A DNA stretch of 10,616 nucleotides from Termitomyces sp. T153 (lineage: Eukaryota; Basidiomycota; Agaricomycetes; Agaricales; Lyophyllaceae). The stretch covers positions 1 through 10,616 of the forward strand of contig JACKQL020000307.1 in assembly GCA_018296165.2 (NCBI GenBank), written 5' to 3'. The notes beneath the pieces were generated by a model, which was not told where the DNA came from, searched no databases, and saw only the letters and a list, made by a program, of their open reading frames with translations. Position 1 is the first letter of the stretch; every line of letters begins with the position of its first letter. A program made the position numbers and the translations under genes. This document shows positions 7,673 to 10,616 of this stretch, in pieces.

Positions 7673-8651
7673 TGTTGCAGACGCAGAGACGGATAATAAA
7701 TAGTATGTGTCTTTTCTTCACCTTCCGTTGTCCCCTAGCATGACCACCATGCTTTCTCCACACCTCAACTCACCCTTCCTCGAGATCCTCAACCCGACTT
7801 CGTGTCCGCTCTTTGCCCGCTCGTAGAATAAGACGCTCACTTTGACGTGCCGCAAGCATCAATACCATAAACATCGAGTCCACATTCCCTTCAACAAACT
7901 ACTGTCCGAATCACAAGTCACGTAACAACCAAATGCAAAACAAACATGGACCACACCATTGGAGTAATAGAGGAAATCCCATCTGAAGTAGTCTCTCTGG
8001 AGTGTCATAAGTTTGCTGATGTCCAAATGCATTCGAGCCTTGAATTAGTAAATCTCACACCAATGCATTGATGCGAAATGTAAGTTTGATGCCGTCAATG
8101 ATGTGATCAACTTATCAAACTTTCTATTCACAGTTTGTTTGGGAGGCTTTTAGTTACACGCCAACTCAAGTAGACTTTCAATAGAAAAGTATTTTAATAT
8201 TCTTAATGATTTTATTCCAAGGTTGAGACGGTCTCGCACTAAGGAATGGGCTCAATAGTATATTTACTGGTCCCGAAGCCACTAATAACTCTTAAGCCTA
8301 AGAATTCCGCTCCCTGGGGAATTCCGAGCCGTGGTACGTAGTCTGCTTGCCTTTCTCCCTATTTTCCCGTTCCTTTTATACTTCGCTATTCGTGCACGGA
8401 CCAGTGCGTTCCGCGTGGTTTTGTGCTGCGATAATCGGTCTCCGTGTCATCTCTCCTGTGTCATTCCGTCCATCCGTGATTTTTATTTTATCCTTTCTTT
8501 CCGCCCCTTCTCTTCTAACCGTTTTATGGTCGTCTTTCAGAACTCGATAGCGTAGCACAGGAATTTAGAATTCACGCGTTACGGTAGGTTTTTAATCGTC
8601 TGGAATTGTTTCGCAGTTTATTGCAGCGTTTCGTCGGCTTTGATGACTGTT

Positions 8652-8683
8652 CTCGGATTATGATCCGAGCATCTCGGCCCGAG
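8652..8683. repeat. Two adjacent short hairpins sharing the CTCGG/CCGAG stem
   Basis: CTCGGAT-tatg-ATCCGAG (8652-8669) is followed four bases later (counting caT-style spacer 8670-8672) by CTCGGcCCGAG (8673-8683). A further CTCGG lies at 8696-8700. They sit in the region upstream of the six-exon gene. They may be paired binding sites for a dimeric regulator or structured leader RNA; the sequence does not decide. Confidence 0.55.
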
Positions 8684-8794
8684 CACTGCCACAGACTCGG
8701 CACATTGTTAGTCTGACGTATTTGCTTTGGGCTAGTCATCTTTTTCGTGTTTACGGAGGTGGTAGTACTCATTGGTTTTCAAGGTATGCTCTCG

Positions 8795-8834
8795 CGTCTA
8801 CAGTTTTCGACGTTCGGCTTACAGTTTTCAGCCG
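8795..8834. repeat. Two tandem hairpins with the same 10-nt loop on different stems
   Basis: CGTC-tacagttttc-GACG (8795-8812) and CGGCT-tacagttttc-AGCCG (8815-8834) lie two bases apart. The loop tacagttttc is identical while the stems differ but both pair. A related hairpin follows at 8881-8901. Stems are short (4-5 bp), so chance is possible for either alone; the repetition makes chance less likely. Confidence 0.5.
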
Positions 8835-8880
8835 TCTGGTATAGAAAACATTCCTTGTTTCTGTTTCTAAGTACTTTTGT

Positions 8881-8901
8881 CGGTCCTCAGTTTTGAGGCC
8901 G
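8881..8901. repeat. Third CAGTTTT-loop hairpin
   Basis: CGG-t-CCTCA-gttt-TGAGG-CCG forms an eight-pair stem with one bulged base. Like the pair at 8795-8834 it places a CAGTTTT word at its apex. It lies 26 bases before the upstream ORF start at 8928. Confidence 0.5.
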
Positions 8902-8927
8902 GCGTATCACCTCCCCCGCACTTTCAG

Positions 8928-9041
8928 ATGACTGCCCTCAGTCAATCCGTCATCCTTGGTAAGCCTACGTCTGTCCCTGCTCCCCTTTTTCGATCCGAAG
9001 ATTTATTTTCCTTTCTCTCCATAGAAAAAGTCAGAAAATAA
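8928..9041 (+). other. Candidate upstream ORF in the leader of the six-exon gene
   Basis: ATG at 8928 opens a frame of 37 codons to TAA at 9039. A good intron candidate lies within it (8959-9024, GTAAGC to CCATAG, 66 nt, a multiple of three without stop), so splicing would leave a 15-residue peptide, MTALSQSVILEKVRK, in the same frame. It stops 85 bases before the main ATG. It could dampen translation of the main gene, but only if transcription starts upstream of 8928; a TATA-like box at 9089 suggests that a shorter transcript may avoid it. Confidence 0.35.
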
Positions 9042-9048
9042 ATTTTCG
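8996..9048. repeat. 15-bp hairpin carrying a candidate 3' splice site in its loop
   Basis: Left arm CGAAGATTTATTTTC (8996-9010) pairs with GAAAATAAATTTTCG (9034-9048) in all positions but one, which is a G-U pair in RNA. The 23-nt loop (9011-9033) holds the pyrimidine tract and the CATAG acceptor of the candidate leader intron. Pairing could therefore mask or expose the splice site. The structure is seen; the regulatory role is inferred. Confidence 0.6.
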
Positions 9049-9088
9049 TCTCATTTTCCTGTTCGATCACTCCCGCCGCAAGGTGTCT

Positions 9089-9094
9089 TATAAA
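9089..9094 (+). promoter_or_regulatory. TATA-like box before the six-exon gene
   Basis: TATAAA within cttataaag lies 38 bases before the ATG at 9127. Start of transcription about 30 bases downstream would give a very short leader in the pyrimidine-rich stretch tcgttctatccaactg. It competes with the view that the region from 8600 onwards is a long leader. Confidence 0.4.
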
Positions 9095-9126
9095 GACCTT
9101 ACTGCCCCCTTCGTTCTATCCAACTG

Positions 9127-10435
9127 ATGTCCCCAAAGACTGTCCCGACCGCCCCTCGCAAAATGCCTCCTCCCAAGGTTGGCCGTCCCCAAGTGGTGAT
9201 TACCACGTCACCTCGCCCAACTCCTGTTCGTCGTCATACGCCTTCACCTCCCGATTTCTATGGAATGCTCCAGCACGCCGTCAAGCGAGACGCTCATCAA
9301 GTCATCCTCGCTGTCCTTCAGCGCCCTTTGTTTGCACAGGCCGTAATTGGCTTGTGTAACACAGCGGCAGCTTTCTCTAGTACCCCTGCTGACCGTGCCA
9401 GGTACCTCGGTTCTATTGGCTGGGTATGCTTTTTCCTTTTTCTTCTTTTTGCTTCTCAATTTCCTCTTCCAGAATTTCGCAGACCAGGCTGACTTCCCTC
9501 TTCTGGCCGACCAAAAGGGTCTCTACGACGCTCTTTCCGCCACTTTAGACGTCCTCGATCGCGACGCCGCTGCCGATTCTGCTGCCGTCAACTCATTCTT
9601 CATTTTCGCCGACGCCATCATCAAAACTGAAGACAATCGTCGAGAACTCCAGCGCCAACGCGAGGCAGCTGCGGTGAGCTTGTCCTTTCCTCTATCAATC
9701 TTTTTCTCTTATTCCTTCTCGTTATTCAGAAACAACGCCGCGAGCGTGAGGACCGCGACATCGAAATGTTGGGTCCGTCCTCCACTCATTCCTCAAAGCG
9801 AAAAGCTAATGTGAGCTTTTTAGCTTCTCGTCTCGACCTCCTCGCTCATCGTTTCGACACCCTCAATTTGTTCCTTTCTTCTCCTCAGTCCGAACTCGAT
9901 GGCAAGCCAAAACCGAAGAAGGTCAAGATTACCCCCTCCGTTGGTTCGTCTTCTCCCTCTTCCTTTTTCTCCCACACTTCTTATCTCGCCCGCCGCCTTA
10001 GCTAATTATAAGCCGGGCGGCGAGACCGCTCTTTATCTCCTGGGCCAGGTCGACGCCCTTCTCGAGGCCCATCCCGTCATTGATGGCCACAATTCGGCTC
10101 CCCTCGAGGACCTCAAGAAGCAACGCGATGCGGTGGAGCTCGCTGCGGAACAGCAGCTCCACCTTCTGGATACGACCCTTCAGACATATAAGCTTATTGT
10201 GGCCCGTCTTTCCCGTCTGGACAAAGCCCTATCCCCCGTCGACGTCGATCTTGCCGGCTCGCTCCTTACCGCACTCAACGTTTCATTCGAGGTATATTCG
10301 TTCTCTTGTCCACCTTCTTTCATTATTAACCTCGTCTCTTAGTCAGTCCCCGAAGACTCTGATGTCGAACCTGCCAACCCTTCGGCGGCCGAGCCCCAAA
10401 ATCCCGTGGAACTTCCGTCGACTCCCGCATTGTAG
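9127..10435 (+). CDS. Unrecognised protein with candidate nuclear localisation motifs and helical domains, six exons
   Basis: Exons: 9127-9423, 9473-9673, 9730-9810, 9889-9943, 10002-10291, 10343-10435, giving 338 residues. Introns of 49-78 nt have GT..AG ends, pyrimidine-rich bodies and coherent phases; intron 4 has an odd donor, GTTCGT. The product has a Pro/Lys/Arg-rich start (1-42), a helical Ala/Leu-rich part (46-150), a charged helix RRELQRQREAAAKQRRERED (155-174), basic motifs SKRK and KPKPKKVK (188-206) that resemble nuclear localisation signals, a second helical region (213-308, with DLKKQRDAVELAAEQQLHLL) and an acidic Pro-rich tail ending PSTPAL. No enzyme motif or zinc finger is visible. 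Function unknown; a nuclear or chromatin-associated role is only an inference. Codons are CpG-rich, unlike the retrotransposon nest, so this is live host sequence. The start at 9127 is the first ATG of the open frame, 38 bases after a TATA box. The 181 bases after the stop look like 3' untranslated and intergenic DNA. Confidence 0.8.
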
Positions 10436-10616
10436 ACATACGTTCTGCCTTTGCCTTACGTAGCATCGTTGTAATTCAAACCCCCCTTCTCATACTAAAA
10501 TTCCCTTTACATTCCTTATTCCGCAACCCCAAATATAATGCCATTAACCCCGAAACGTGTGATCCTAAGTCTCTTTAACTTATTTTTGATTTTTAAGCAA
10601 AGTTTAAACTTTTTTG

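Larger units (their letters stand above)
7391..8640. other. Gene-poor intergenic stretch with weak coding and splice signals
   Basis: I see no convincing gene. It contains a 16-bp tandem duplication, a perfect inverted repeat (both listed separately), an ATG frame of 28 codons at 7740-7826 (MTTMLSPHLNSPF start), another of 41 codons at 7946-8070 (MDHTIGVIEEIPSEVV start), and an intron-like segment at 8080-8133 (GTAAGT to TTCACAG, 54 nt). The last could belong to a decayed gene, because the frame behind it (FVWEAFSYTPTQVDFQ then stop) reads protein-like. From about 8330 the sequence is pyrimidine-rich and CpG-rich, as upstream regions of fungal genes often are. An 11-base palindrome GAGACGGTCTC lies at 8225-8235. 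Confidence 0.35.

Noticed and set aside
8331..8555. Two overlapping plus-strand frames of about 70 codons
   Set aside because: Hydrophobic and Ser/Phe-rich readings of a pyrimidine-rich upstream region; no homology, no good start context, no splice partner.
8572..8772. 66-codon minus-strand frame
   Set aside because: Basic, low-complexity reading over the hairpin-rich upstream region; nothing supports it as a gene.
1..10616. CRISPR array, tRNA, rRNA, bacterial operon or origin
   Set aside because: No spaced identical repeats, no cloverleaf or rRNA-like sequence was found, and gene structure is eukaryotic with introns.

Overview
The window looks like a piece of a filamentous basidiomycete genome, probably Agaricomycotina. 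The evidence is a set of short introns (about 50-80 nt) with GT..AG ends and pyrimidine-rich tracts, a serine/proline-rich single-pass membrane protein of fungal style, and decayed chromodomain Ty3/Gypsy retrotransposons. There is no sign of bacterial gene organisation. The species cannot be named from the sequence.

Positions 1 to about 6265 are an old retrotransposon nest almost stripped of CpG: I count about ten CG dinucleotides by eye, while the rest of the window is full of them. Two related long terminal repeats in the same (minus) orientation flank it, at 1-819 (cut by the window start) and about 5427-6265. A polypurine tract lies just inside the first. Between them lie: a plus-strand arginine-rich ORF relic (1009-2672), a minus-strand integrase C-terminus with chromodomain (2909-3545), a plus-strand integrase C-terminus with chromodomain from a different family (about 3546-4037) followed by its own polypurine tract and LTR (4039 to about 4575), and a second, 5'-truncated copy of the arginine-rich ORF (about 4619-5247). 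Many arginine positions now read Trp, Cys, Gln, His or stop. This is what CpG deamination of CGN codons gives, so the decay points to ancient cytosine methylation rather than random mutation.

Positions 6266 to about 8640 return to ordinary CpG content step by step. They hold a small transmembrane protein gene with a 30-bp tandem repeat (6721-7390), which may have lost its N-terminal part. A long gene-poor stretch follows, with a perfect 16-bp inverted repeat (7628-7672) and some intron-like signals.

Positions 8640 to 10616 carry a six-exon gene (9127-10435, 338 aa) for an unrecognised protein with candidate nuclear localisation motifs. Its upstream region is unusually rich in small hairpins: two share the same 10-nt loop on different stems, and a 15-bp hairpin has a candidate 3' splice site in its loop. 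A short upstream ORF (8928-9041) precedes it.

The retroelement remains do not form a working unit. The two host-type genes lie in the same orientation downstream of the nest and show no obvious functional link to it or to each other.
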